Source: Rhodanobacter spathiphylli B39 (GTDB lineage: Bacteria > Pseudomonadota > Gammaproteobacteria > Xanthomonadales > Rhodanobacteraceae). From it: 64,000 bases of DNA. The notes beneath the pieces were generated by a model, which was not told where the DNA came from, ran no database searches, and worked only from the letters and a program-made list of their open reading frames with translations. Shown here in pieces: positions 1 to 8,674 of the stretch. The stretch covers positions 1 to 64,000 of the forward strand of contig NZ_AJXT01000003.1 in assembly GCF_000264295.1 (NCBI RefSeq), in the 5' to 3' direction. The translations under genes and the position numbers were made by a program. The stretch's first letter is position 1; each line of letters opens with the position of its first letter.

Positions 1-2
1 CT

Positions 3-959
3 TCAGAATTGAACTCGCCCCGATACATAGGTAAGGTTCAGTGCGCGGCCATCGCTTGCGGTAATCGACTGGAGATTCGCCCCGTCATAGGTGTAATCCA
101 GGTAATTACCAAAACGGTCCTCGACGTGCGTGACCAGCATCGACGCTTGGCGACGACGCAGGAGATCATCCAGCGCCGCCATCGACTGCATGCCGGAAGC
201 CTGCAGATTCATGGGATTGGAGCCGAAGGGGCGGGTCATGCTGGGTGCCCAGCGATAAACGAGATGGTTGAACGTGTACGTCGTGCCATCCGGCGTAACG
301 GCCGTAAAGCCTTCGCCACTGACACCGTCGTCCGTCTGCACACCGCAACTGACCATCCAGTTCTGCCGGGTGACGATGGGGAACGCTTTTCCAACCATGG
401 TCGGCGAAAGAGTGTTCTCGGCCGCACGACGGAGCAGATCCTGGCTTCCGCTGCCCGGAACGATGAGTTGGTAACCGGTCCACCAGGTCATCGGCTCCCA
501 ATCCGCCCCACCCACCTGCGCGGCGACGGTAGGGGGCGGCCCGAACAGGGTGCATCGCGCGTTGCTGTTGGGCTGATTGATCTCCCACCCGGTGACGTTG
601 GCCTGGTTGGCCGTCATCGTGGTGATACGCGGGATATCGATATCCCAATCGGAGAAGGCGCCGTCGATGGACTCGGACTCCTTCGCCTCTCGCAGATGGT
701 ACGAGCGTGAAAGCTACAGCACGGGACCTTTGCCGGCGAGGCTGATATCGGTCTGCTCGAATGACAGGCTGCCGTTGTAAAGGCCGACCTGCTCGCCGAA
801 AGGGTTCTCACCCAGCGGCTGGATGTCCTCGTTGACGCGAACAAGCTTCTTGTATTCGTCCTCGGGCGTCACTTGCGCATGCAGTGCGCTGGATAAGGAC
901 AGTACCGCGAATACAGAAAGGCATAGACGGGCCAACCGTCCTTGTGGCTTGAACATCAT
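3..959 (-). pseudogene. RHS/YD-repeat protein, N-terminal fragment with in-frame stops
   Basis: The reading frame starts with ATG at 959 and encodes a signal peptide (about residues 1-28, ending near ALHAQ). It continues with an RHS-type start (motif EQVGLYNGSLSFEQTD). An amber codon (TAG, 716-714) falls where related proteins read VLQLSRSY, so CAG to TAG is the simplest explanation. Downstream the same frame carries on without a shift (LSRSYHLREAKESES...) as ordinary RHS sequence with YD-like pieces (NYLDYTYDG) until a TGA at 5-3. RHS proteins usually exceed 1000 residues, so this is the broken 5' end of a large secreted gene running off the window. A sequencing error at either stop cannot be excluded. 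Confidence 0.75.
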
Positions 960-1151
960 TCCCTGCTTCCCCTGTCAGCCCGCTGCGTTGCGTAACGGGT
1001 TTCTCATGGAACCGCTTGTGATGGGGCAAGTCAAGTCGGTGGCGGCCGACGAGGCAGCCACCGCGCACTGGGCAACTCTCCCGCAAGAAACGGATATCGC
1101 GAGCTCGTCGCGTCGATCAATATCGCCCCACCTTTCGCGACGGAATTTCCC

Positions 1152-1793
1152 ATGCTCACGCTGTACGACTACCTGCCCTCTCAGAACGCCTGGAAGGTGC
1201 GCCAGTTGCTGCATCATCTCGATCGGCCGTACCGCACGGTGACGGTCAGCATCTTCGAGGGCGAGGGCCAACGCGCGGAGTTCCGGCGCATCAATCCGAC
1301 CGGCACGGTGCCGGCGATCGAGCTGGACGATGGTCGGGTGCTGGCCGAGTCGAATGCGATCCTGATGTATCTCGCCGGCGGCACGCCGTACCTGCCGGAT
1401 GATGCGTTCGGCCGCGCCAGGGTGCAGCAGTGGTTGTGCTTCGAGCAGGAACGGGTGGAGTCGGTGATCGGCGCGCTGCGCCACTGGACGATGACCGGCA
1501 AGCTGGCGCGTCGCTCGGCAGAACTGATCGCGACGAAACGCCGCGCCGCCGCGCGCACGCTGGAGATCCTCGAGAACGAGCTGGCGACGCGGCCTTTCAT
1601 CGCCGGCGGCGATTACGGCATCGCCGACATCGCGCTGTTCGCCTACGCCAGCCGCGCGGAAGAAGCCGACCTGTCGTTGCAGGCGTACCCGCATTTCCGC
1701 GCATGGGTGGCGCGGGTCGAGGCGCAGCCGGGCTTCCTCGCGAAGATGCATCCGTACGCGATCGACCCGCATTCGGCGAACGAACTGCCCTGA
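1152..1793 (+). CDS. Glutathione S-transferase family protein
   Basis: 213 residues, the usual length for a cytosolic GST. The N-terminal thioredoxin-like domain (about 1-78) shows the cis-proline motif GTVPAI near residue 52 and the glutathione-contacting ESNAI motif near residue 66. The all-helical C-terminal domain (about 85-205) contains the ADIALFAYA N-capping-box region. Such enzymes conjugate glutathione to electrophiles or act as peroxidases; the substrate cannot be told. The gene stands alone after the broken RHS gene. Its TGA stop codon is the first triplet of a multi-hairpin repeat (1791-1948). Confidence 0.9.
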   Translation: MLTLYDYLPSQNAWKVRQLLHHLDRPYRTVTVSIFEGEGQRAEFRRINPTGTVPAIELDDGRVLAESNAILMYLAGGTPYLPDDAFGRARVQQWLCFEQERVESVIGALRHWTMTGKLARRSAELIATKRRAAARTLEILENELATRPFIAGGDYGIADIALFAYASRAEEADLSLQAYPHFRAWVARVEAQPGFLAKMHPYAIDPHSANELP

Positions 1794-1948
1794 GAGGTTG
1801 TGAGTTTTTCAACCTCTCAGGTCGGCCAAGGAGGGGCCGACCGCGGATCGGTCACGCAAGTGACTGATTCGCGTGAGCACGTCCGGGCACGTACCGGACG
1901 TGCGATAGAAGAAAACCACAGGACCGTGGTTTTCTTCACAAACTCTCA
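1791..1948 (+). repeat. Multi-hairpin intergenic element, copy 1
   Basis: Five consecutive stems follow the GST stop codon: I 1792-1800/1810-1818 (9 bp), II 1820-1827/1835-1842 (8 bp), III 1843-1855/1860-1872 (13 bp with two G-U pairs and a GCAA loop), IV 1877-1886/1894-1903 (10 bp), V 1908-1919/1926-1937 (12 bp). The outermost 13 nt (1791-1803) also pair with 1936-1948 with one mismatch, like terminal inverted repeats. Stem V has A-rich and T-rich flanks around a CCAC/GTGG core, as in a bidirectional intrinsic terminator. Further copies are at 4940-5085 and 63191-63351. Confidence 0.9.
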
Positions 1949-2022
1949 GCCACGGCTTTCGTCACGGGCGGCGCCAACGGCAGCAATGGCATACTCGGGT
2001 TTTCCGGCCCGAGAGTTTCTCC

Positions 2023-3876
2023 ATGCGACTTCTTCCCGCCTTCGCCTTCGGCGCATTGATCCTGCCGCTGGCCGCTTACGCCAACGATCCGAATTCCTAC
2101 GCGCAGCCCGACCAGGTGCGGGTGACCCATCTGGATCTGGACCTCACGATCGACTTTCCGCACAGGCAGCTCGACGGCCAGGCCACGCTGAAGCTGGACT
2201 GGAAGAATCCGCGGGCGCAGTCGCTGGTGCTGGACACGCGCGACCTGAAGATCGCGAAGATCGAGGCGCTGGCCGCCGACGGCAAGGCAACCCGGCTTCA
2301 ATACATTCTTTCGCCGCGCGACAAGCAGCTGGGCAGCAAGCTGACGATCAGCGCGCCGAAGCATCCGGCGCAGGTGCGCATCGTCTACACCACCGCGCCG
2401 ACCGCCACCGGCCTGCAGTGGCTGACCCCGGCGCAGACGGCGGACAAGAAGCTGCCCTTCATGTTCTCGCAGTCCGAATCGATCCACGCTCGCTCGTGGG
2501 TGCCGCTGCAGGATTCGCCGGCGATCCGCTTCACCTACGACGCCCGCGTCAAGGCGCCGAAGGACGTGCGCGTGGTGATGAGCGCGATCAACGACGCGAA
2601 GCATCCGCTGGACGGCGACTTCAAGTTCGACCAGCCGCATCCGATCCCGTCCTACCTGCTGGCGATCGGCGCCGGCGACATCGCGGTGAAGGAAACCGGA
2701 CCGCGTTCGGCCGTCTATGCCGAGCCGTCGGTGGTCGACAAGGCCGCGCATGAATTCGAGGACACCGAGAAGCTGATCGCCACCACCGAACAGCTGTACG
2801 GCCCGTATGCCTGGGGCCGCTACGACATCCTGGTGCTGCCGCCGTCGTTCCCGTACGGCGGCATGGAAAACCCCAACATGACGTTCGCCACGCCGACCGT
2901 GCTGGTCGGCGACAAGAGCCTGGTTTCGCTGGTTTCGCACGAGCTGGCGCACTCGTGGTCGGGCAACCTGGTGACGTCCGCCGCGTGGCGCGACATCTGG
3001 CTCAACGAGGGTTTCACCACCTACGTGCAGGGCCGCATCACCGAGGCGGTGTACGGCAAGCCGCTGGCCGACGAGGAGGCGTTGCTGTCGGCGCGCGCGC
3101 TGCAGAAGGGCATCGGCGAGATGCCGGCCAACTCGCAGAAGCTGGCGCCCGATCCGCGGGGCGTGGGCGCCGACGATTCGCTGTCCGACGTGGCCTACGA
3201 CAAGGGCTCGTGGTTCCTGCGCACGCTGGAGCAGCGCTTCGGCCGCGAGAACTTCGACAACTACCTCAAGGGCTATTTCGCCCACTTCGCCTGGCACAGC
3301 ATCACCACCGAGCAGATGCTCGACTACATGAAGCCGAACCTGATCGAGAAGTATCCCGGCAAGATGAGCTGGGACGAGGTGAAGGCCTGGGTCTACGGCG
3401 AAGGCATTCCGAAGGATGCGCCGCTGCCCGAGTCGCCGCGCTTCAACGCGATCGACAAGGAGCGCAGCGACTTCCTCGCCGGCTCGCTGGCCGCCGGCTC
3501 GCTCGATGCGAAGGGCTGGAACACCCAGGAGTGGATGTACTTCCTCGACCGTCTGCCGGACGCGCCGCCGCTGGCGAAGATGCAGGAACTGGACGCCGCG
3601 TGGCATCTCACCGGCACGCCGAACGCGGAAATCGGCATGCGCTGGTACAGCCACGCGATCGCCGCCGGCGACAGGGCCGTGTGGAGTGCCGCCGCCGAGC
3701 ACATGACCCGGATCGGCCGCATGTACCTCACCACCCCGCTGTACCGGGCCTTCGTGAAAACGCCCGAAGGGCTGGCCTGGGCCGAGCAGGTCTACGCGAA
3801 GGCGAAGGACGGCTACCACCCGCTGACCCAGCAGGTGGTGGAGAACATCATCGCCAAGGCGAAGAAGGCGAAGTAA
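2023..3876 (+). CDS. M1 family aminopeptidase (leukotriene A4 hydrolase-like)
   Basis: 617 residues with a cleavable signal peptide (about 1-20, ending AAYA), so it acts in the periplasm or outside. The M1 exopeptidase motif GGMEN is at 279-283, the zinc-binding HELAH at 306-310 and the third zinc ligand is the Glu of WLNEG (329). The N-terminal beta domain and a C-terminal helical repeat domain match the leukotriene A4 hydrolase branch. It trims N-terminal residues from peptides. It is transcribed in the same direction as the following hydrolase. A palindromic element (3897-3921) separates the two genes. Confidence 0.93.
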   Translation: MRLLPAFAFGALILPLAAYANDPNSYAQPDQVRVTHLDLDLTIDFPHRQLDGQATLKLDWKNPRAQSLVLDTRDLKIAKIEALAADGKATRLQYILSPRDKQLGSKLTISAPKHPAQVRIVYTTAPTATGLQWLTPAQTADKKLPFMFSQSESIHARSWVPLQDSPAIRFTYDARVKAPKDVRVVMSAINDAKHPLDGDFKFDQPHPIPSYLLAIGAGDIAVKETGPRSAVYAEPSVVDKAAHEFEDTEKLIATTEQLYGPYAWGRYDILVLPPSFPYGGMENPNMTFATPTVLVGDKSLVSLVSHELAHSWSGNLVTSAAWRDIWLNEGFTTYVQGRITEAVYGKPLADEEALLSARALQKGIGEMPANSQKLAPDPRGVGADDSLSDVAYDKGSWFLRTLEQRFGRENFDNYLKGYFAHFAWHSITTEQMLDYMKPNLIEKYPGKMSWDEVKAWVYGEGIPKDAPLPESPRFNAIDKERSDFLAGSLAAGSLDAKGWNTQEWMYFLDRLPDAPPLAKMQELDAAWHLTGTPNAEIGMRWYSHAIAAGDRAVWSAAAEHMTRIGRMYLTTPLYRAFVKTPEGLAWAEQVYAKAKDGYHPLTQQVVENIIAKAKKAK

Positions 3877-3885
3877 CCAGGCTGA

Positions 3886-3921
3886 CCCCTCCCCAGCCCT
3901 CCCCTGCCTTGCAGGGGAGGG
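3886..3921 (+). repeat. CCCTCCCCTGC/GCAGGGGAGGG palindromic element
   Basis: An 11-bp perfect stem (3897-3907 with 3911-3921, loop CTT) preceded by CCCCTCCCCAG. The same stem plus flanking GGGG-rich tail recurs at 58198-58222 and 60371-60394, where the tail continues into CTTTT. The copy here is in inverse orientation relative to those two. It may serve as a transcription terminator or a dispersed REP-like unit. Confidence 0.75.
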
Positions 3922-3955
3922 AGCAGTTCCCACTAACGAACGACGCAGAACCTCC

Positions 3956-4942
3956 ATGCAGCCATCGACAAGTACCGCCACCCCGTTATGGAAACGCATG
4001 CTGTTGCGCCGGCTGAAATTCCTGGCGTGGCTGGTCGCGTTGCTGGTGATCGTGCTGGGCGGCAGCTACCTGTTCGCGCCGCAATGGCTGCTGCAGGCGA
4101 ACATCAAGCGCGAGGCGATGGCGGCGCACCTGGAGACGCATTCGGTGCAGGCGGGCGATACGCGCTGGGTCTACGACGAAGGCGGCGAGGGTCCCACCAT
4201 CGTGTTGCTGCACGGTTTTGCCGCGGATCGCAGCGTGTGGCTGAAGGTGGCCAGGGAGCTCACGCCGCACTTCCACCTGATCATCCCCGACCTGCCCGGC
4301 TGGGGCGATTCCTCGCGCGACAGCGCCGCCAGCTACACCGTCGAGTCGCAGGCGGCGCGGCTGGACAGTTTCGTCGACACGCTGGGCCTGCAGCGTTTCG
4401 TGCTGGTCGGCCACTCGATGGGCGGCGCGATCGCCGCGGTATACGCCAGCGAACATCCCGAGCACGTGGCCAGCCTGGCGCTGGTCGATGCGTTCGGCCT
4501 CAAGGGCAAGCAGAATGCGTTCGACCGCGAGGTGCTGGCCGGCAGGAACCCGTTCGTCTACGACGATCGCGCCGGCTTCGAGCGCGCCACCTCGCTGGCG
4601 TTCGAGCAGCCGCTCGACCTGCCGGGGCGCTTTGTCGACGTCATGGTCAAGCGCAACCGGCGCGACCGGGCGTTCATCGAACGCAACTTCAATGCGCTGC
4701 GCGATCCGTCGGAATATCTTGCGGTGCAGAACCGGCTGGGCCAGCTGGGCATGCCGGTGCTGGGCTTGTGGTGCCACGACGACCGCATCGTCGACATCTC
4801 CGCGCTGGACAGCCTGCGCAACGGCCTGAGTGCCTCCAGCGCGATCAGCAGCAGCACCATCAACGGCTGCAATCACATGCCGATGCTGGAAAAGCCCGAG
4901 CAGACCGCGCAGATCCTCACCGGCTTCGCCCTGTCGCACTGA
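3956..4942 (+). CDS. Alpha/beta-fold hydrolase, membrane-anchored
   Basis: 328 residues. One hydrophobic segment (about 21-41) after a basic N-terminus suggests an inner-membrane anchor or uncleaved signal. The hydrolase fold follows: oxyanion-hole motif HGFAADRS (86-93), nucleophile elbow GHSMGG with Ser154, an acidic residue in CHDDRIVD, and the catalytic His in NHMPMLEKPE. The layout resembles bacterial esterases/lipases with an N-terminal anchor; the substrate is unknown. Its TGA stop is the first triplet of the second multi-hairpin repeat (4940-5085). Confidence 0.88.
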   Translation: MQPSTSTATPLWKRMLLRRLKFLAWLVALLVIVLGGSYLFAPQWLLQANIKREAMAAHLETHSVQAGDTRWVYDEGGEGPTIVLLHGFAADRSVWLKVARELTPHFHLIIPDLPGWGDSSRDSAASYTVESQAARLDSFVDTLGLQRFVLVGHSMGGAIAAVYASEHPEHVASLALVDAFGLKGKQNAFDREVLAGRNPFVYDDRAGFERATSLAFEQPLDLPGRFVDVMVKRNRRDRAFIERNFNALRDPSEYLAVQNRLGQLGMPVLGLWCHDDRIVDISALDSLRNGLSASSAISSSTINGCNHMPMLEKPEQTAQILTGFALSH

Positions 4943-5085
4943 GAGGTTGTGATTTTTCAACTCTCAGGTCGGCCAAGGACGGCCGAGCATGAAACAGTCA
5001 CGCAAGTGACTGTTTCATGTGAGCGAGTCCGGACATGCGCCGGACTCGCGATAGAAGAAAACCACGGGAAGTGGTTTTCTTCACA
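4940..5085 (+). repeat. Multi-hairpin intergenic element, copy 2
   Basis: It begins on the stop codon of the hydrolase. Stems: I 4940-4949/4958-4966 with a one-base bulge; II 4967-4974/4981-4988 with one mismatch; III 4988-5001/5006-5019, 14 bp perfect with a GCAA loop; IV 5023-5032/5040-5049, 10 bp perfect; V 5054-5065/5071-5082, 12 bp perfect. Stems III and IV differ from copy 1 by paired changes that keep complementarity. The 3' terminal inverted repeat seen in copy 1 has decayed here. Confidence 0.9.
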
Positions 5086-5234
5086 GACTTTAAGCGGACG
5101 GCGGGTGCCGGCGGCCCGGGAATACTGAATAGACACCGTTAATGCGGCCTGGTTGTCGTGAATTGCACGTGACAACATGGGAGAATGAGGTTATCGCGCC
5201 GCATTCCGGCGTATCCACGCGTGGCAAGGGAACA

Positions 5235-5834
5235 ATGCAGCGACCGATGAACCAAAGCCTCTGGCGCACCGGCGTGGATGCCATCGTGCGAATGTCCTCG
5301 ACCCGGACCAACTACTGGGCCGAGGTGGCGATCGACAGCGCGTTGTGCCTGCTGCTGCTGGTATCGGGCTGGCGCCAGCACGATGGCGGCGCCCTCACTG
5401 CCCTGCTGGCGCTGGGGCTGGGCCTGTTCGCCTTCAGCTTCATCGAATACTTCTTCCATCGCTGGCTGTTCCACACGCGCATCCCGCTGTTCACCCAGGG
5501 CCACGACCTGCACCATGCCCGGCCGCTGGGCTACGACTCGCTGCCGTTCTTCCTGCCGCCGGTGGTGTTGCTGGTCCTTGCCGGCGTGTTCGTGCTGGTC
5601 ATGCCGACCGGCTTCGCCCTGCTGCTGGCCAGCTCGATCACCTTCGGCTACATCCTGTACGGCCTCAGCCACTTCATCATCCACCACGTGCGCTTCAAGC
5701 AGCCGCTGCTGCGCCGCTGGGCCGGGGCACACCACGTGCACCACTACCATCCCGAAACCAATTTCGGGGTGACCTCGTCGCTGTGGGACGTGTTGCTGGG
5801 CACGAAGTACGTGCGCCAGCCCAGGAAGGGCTGA
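5235..5834 (+). CDS. Fatty acid hydroxylase / sterol desaturase superfamily membrane protein
   Basis: 199 residues from the ATG at 5235, which has AAGGG five bases upstream. The frame is open 31 codons further upstream but lacks family-like sequence there. Four hydrophobic segments surround the histidine clusters of the non-haem di-iron family: HRWLFH, HDLHH, HFIIHH and HHVHHYH. The enzyme would use O2 to hydroxylate or desaturate a lipid acyl chain in the inner membrane. It resembles the single-domain bacterial hydroxylases; the lipid substrate cannot be read from sequence. A strong terminator follows at 5837-5864. Confidence 0.85.
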   Translation: MQRPMNQSLWRTGVDAIVRMSSTRTNYWAEVAIDSALCLLLLVSGWRQHDGGALTALLALGLGLFAFSFIEYFFHRWLFHTRIPLFTQGHDLHHARPLGYDSLPFFLPPVVLLVLAGVFVLVMPTGFALLLASSITFGYILYGLSHFIIHHVRFKQPLLRRWAGAHHVHHYHPETNFGVTSSLWDVLLGTKYVRQPRKG

Positions 5835-5836
5835 AC

Positions 5837-5864
5837 GCGCGGGGGTTTCCCCGCGCCGGTTTTT
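5837..5864 (+). terminator. Rho-independent terminator after the hydroxylase gene
   Basis: Stem GCGCGGGG (5837-5844) pairs perfectly with CCCCGCGC (5849-5856), loop GTTT, followed three bases later by five T residues (5860-5864). It starts just after the stop codon at 5834. Confidence 0.85.
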
Positions 5865-6014
5865 CCGCGTGCCCGGGCACGCCGTGGCGAGGGCATCGAG
5901 CGCCCCGGGACGGCGACGCAAGACCAGCCGACCCGACACTGCCCGCCCGGATGCGAATGCGCCGCGTGCTTGACCGGATCGCTCGGGACACGCGCAGCCG
6001 CAGGACGTCGGCCT

Positions 6015-6593
6015 TCAGAAAACGCCGGGGACCAGCGCCTTCACCCGCCGCATGTAGTCGGTATAGGCCGCGCCGAACTGCTCGCGCATCCAGCGTTCCT
6101 CCAGGCGCAGCTTGTACCAGAACGACACCGCCACGATGGCGAACGCCAGCAGGCCGCGCCATTCGCCCAGCGCCACCGCCGTGCCCAGGAGGGCCAGCAG
6201 CAGGCCGGTGTAGATCGGATGGCGCGCCAGCCCGTACGGGCCGCTTTCGATCAGCTCGTGGTCCTGCTTGACCTGCACCACGGCGCTCCAGTTGTTGCCC
6301 AGCACGTGGCGCGCCCAGCAGGCAAACAGCAGCCCCGCCGCGGTCATCAGCGTACCCAGCGCCACGACCCAGCCGGCCGCGGGCACGAAGCGCGCCGCCA
6401 GCACGCCGCCTTCGTACAGGCGGCCCGGCTCCAGCAGCAGCGCCGCCAGCAGCAGCGGCAGCCAGTATTTGAGGAAGCGCGACACGGCCGGCTCCGTGCG
6501 ACGGGTGTTCTTGACCTTGCGTGCGCTCCAGATCCAGTACGCCACGAAGAGAATCCACGACGCATTGAGCACGCTCTGGGTCGGGAATGGCAT
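6015..6593 (-). CDS. Isoprenylcysteine carboxyl methyltransferase (ICMT)-family membrane protein
   Basis: 192 residues from the ATG at 6593, which has GGAG seven bases upstream; an upstream in-frame start at 6668 lacks a ribosome site. Multiple membrane segments are followed by the family motif GPYGLARHPIYTG, which forms the S-adenosylmethionine/substrate pocket of ICMT/PEMT-type methyltransferases. Bacterial members methylate diverse, mostly unknown lipophilic substrates. No partner gene is evident; the neighbour downstream is convergent. Confidence 0.85.
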   Translation of the reverse strand: MPFPTQSVLNASWILFVAYWIWSARKVKNTRRTEPAVSRFLKYWLPLLLAALLLEPGRLYEGGVLAARFVPAAGWVVALGTLMTAAGLLFACWARHVLGNNWSAVVQVKQDHELIESGPYGLARHPIYTGLLLALLGTAVALGEWRGLLAFAIVAVSFWYKLRLEERWMREQFGAAYTDYMRRVKALVPGVF

Positions 6594-6691
6594 GGTCTGC
6601 TCCACCAAGTGTCGACTGCCGCGTTGTCGGCAGGCCGTGATGATCAAGGTATCCGCGGCAGCCCGCAAGGCGGCGCGCGCCGAACGCCGGC

Positions 6692-7462
6692 TCAGTCGGC
6701 CACGTCGTCGACCAGCCGGTCGAGTTCGGCCTTGAGGATGGCGCCGTGCTGGCGCAGCCAGTCACGCTGCTCGCGCCAGCCGGGCAGCAGGTTTTCCACC
6801 TGGGCCCAGAACCGCGGCGAATGGTTGCGCACCTTCAGGTGACACAGTTCGTGCACCAGCACGTAGCGCAGCGCCGCCGGTGGTGCCAGCGCCAACGCCA
6901 GGTCGAGGTTGATGCGGTCGCGCGTATCCAGGCTGCCCCACAGGCTTTTCATCGGACGGATGCGCAGCGACGTGGGCGCCAGCCCCAGCAGCGGCACGTA
7001 CGCGGCCAGCCAGCGCGAGACGTCGCGGCGGATCAGCGATTCCAGGTGCGAGGCCAGCAGGCCGCGGGCGATCGGCAGCGCGCGGGTGTGCGGGCGCGGG
7101 ATCACCAGGGTGAGCCCGCCGGCATGCGCCTCGATCCGCGGATACGGACCCTCGGCCCAGTCCAGCGCGGCCATCTCGCCGCGCAGCGGGAAGTTGCAGG
7201 GATAGCCTACCCGCAGCGGCGGGAGCGGCTCGACGATCAGGTTCAGCTCATCGAGCTTCTGTTCCAGCCACTCGGCATGGTTGCGCAGGAAGGCGTTGAC
7301 CTGGGCCGGATGGGTGCCGACCGGATAGGTCACCCGCGCGCCCTGCGGCGTGATGGTCAGTCGCAGGCGGCGCGCACGCGGATGGGCGGACTTCAGCACC
7401 CGGATCAGGCTGCCGCCTACCGTGGCCAGTTCCAGCCAGTCGCCTTCCAGATGCTGCGCCAT
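6692..7462 (-). CDS. YgjP-type (DUF45/M48-like) metallopeptidase
   Basis: 256 residues without signal peptide. The C-terminal half carries the zinc motif HELCH followed by the characteristic HSPRFW segment with the third ligand, as in the YgjP/WLM-like soluble metalloproteases. The N-terminal half is the usual beta-rich domain (ITPQGARVTYP). Members of this family are cytoplasmic and often encoded near DNA repair genes; here rdgC lies immediately upstream on the same strand. The cellular substrate is unknown. Confidence 0.87.
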   Translation of the reverse strand: MAQHLEGDWLELATVGGSLIRVLKSAHPRARRLRLTITPQGARVTYPVGTHPAQVNAFLRNHAEWLEQKLDELNLIVEPLPPLRVGYPCNFPLRGEMAALDWAEGPYPRIEAHAGGLTLVIPRPHTRALPIARGLLASHLESLIRRDVSRWLAAYVPLLGLAPTSLRIRPMKSLWGSLDTRDRINLDLALALAPPAALRYVLVHELCHLKVRNHSPRFWAQVENLLPGWREQRDWLRQHGAILKAELDRLVDDVAD

Positions 7463-7505
7463 GATCCTGCCTGCTCTTGCCTGGGCTCATGTAGATCGAA
7501 CGGGG

Positions 7506-7533
7506 AACCCCGTCGCCGGAAAGCGACGGGGTT
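7506..7533. terminator. Intergenic hairpin between rdgC and the YgjP-type gene
   Basis: AACCCCGTCGC (7506-7516) pairs perfectly over 11 bp with GCGACGGGGTT (7523-7533), loop CGGAAA. It lies 3' of rdgC on the minus strand. There is no T-run after the stem, so this is a stem that could stop or pause transcription rather than a textbook terminator. Confidence 0.5.
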
Positions 7534-7578
7534 GCCAGTATGGCGCGGGCGCGGGTGAAACGGGTATGGATATTTCGT

Positions 7579-8514
7579 TCAGCTATCGGCCGGGCGCGGT
7601 AGGCCGAACCACTCTTCCAGCTTGCCCAGCAGGCGCTCCAGTTCCAGCGTCAGCAGGGCGAAACTGGCGTCCAGTTCGGCCTGGGCGTCCTGCTGGCTGT
7701 CGCCCATCTCGTCCATCACCACGTCGAGGAACTTCAGCTTGCGGATGATCAGGTCCTCGCCCAGCACGAAGCTGATCCGCTCATCGAAGGTGAGACCGAG
7801 CATGAACACCTGCTTGCCGTTGCGCAGGTGCTCCTTGACCTCTTCGGCGTCCAGGTCCTGCCGGCGGCAGCGGGCGATCGCGCCCGTGGCGGTGGCCGGG
7901 TCGCGCAGCTCGCACTCGTCGCCCAGCGCCAGCCCGGCCGGCAGGTTGCCGGTGGCCAGCCAGTCGGTCATCAGCACCCGCGGGCCTTCCTCCGGCGCCA
8001 GCGGCACCGCGGGGAAGCTGCCCAGCGCCTCGCGCACCTGGCTCAGCGCGTTCTCGGCCGACTTGCGGCTGGAGGTGTCCAGCACCAGCCAGCCGTTCTT
8101 CTTGTCGACATAGGCCGACATCCGCGACTGCCGCACGAAGGCGCGCGGCAGCAGTTCGTTGAGCAGGTCTTCCTTGATCCGCTTGCGCTCGCGGCCGCCG
8201 ACCTTGCGTCCCTCTTCCTCGGCGATCTTCTGCACCTTCCGATGCAGCTCGTCATTGATCACCGCGGCCGGCAGCAGCTTGTCCTCGCCGCCCACGGTTA
8301 GCACGGTGCATTTCTTCACCGAATGCGTGAGCGGCTCGCCCTCGCCGCGCCCGACCGGCGGCACGAAACCCTTGGTGAACATTTCCAGCGGACCGCACGG
8401 GCGCAGGCGATGTTCGGCCAGCGCCTCGTCGAGGCGGTCGAGATCAGTGGCAACGGCGGGGGAAAAACGGAACAGGGTGAGATTGCGGAAGAAGACGTTG
8501 CTGCCTGTGGCCAT
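7579..8514 (-). CDS. rdgC: Recombination-associated protein RdgC
   Basis: 311 residues, the normal RdgC length (about 300). The N-terminus MATGSNVFFRNLTLFRF and the tail of coiled helices match the family. RdgC forms a ring-shaped dimer on double-stranded DNA and moderates RecA, and is linked to replication-fork metabolism. The ATG at 8514 is chosen because the conserved N-terminus starts there. The open frame continues upstream to 9129 but only as an overlap with the next gene. An unlinked GNAT-like gene lies upstream. Confidence 0.95.
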   Translation of the reverse strand: MATGSNVFFRNLTLFRFSPAVATDLDRLDEALAEHRLRPCGPLEMFTKGFVPPVGRGEGEPLTHSVKKCTVLTVGGEDKLLPAAVINDELHRKVQKIAEEEGRKVGGRERKRIKEDLLNELLPRAFVRQSRMSAYVDKKNGWLVLDTSSRKSAENALSQVREALGSFPAVPLAPEEGPRVLMTDWLATGNLPAGLALGDECELRDPATATGAIARCRRQDLDAEEVKEHLRNGKQVFMLGLTFDERISFVLGEDLIIRKLKFLDVVMDEMGDSQQDAQAELDASFALLTLELERLLGKLEEWFGLPRPADS

Positions 8515-8674
8515 GCATGAAAACTCGGTAGTTGAAGGGCACGCAGTGGGGGCAAGTCGCGTCCGGCGCGGAGATTCCCGTGATGTGGAAGTCCGCGCGA
8601 AGGATGTCGATGCCTCGCGCCCGCCATGCTGACCCCGAACTATAGCAGCGGGGATGTTGGCCGGCCGGAGCCCT

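Noticed and set aside
1794-1948. Insertion sequence remnant between the GST and the M1 peptidase
   Set aside because: No transposase sequence and no target duplication; the stacked covarying hairpins fit a small structured repeat better.
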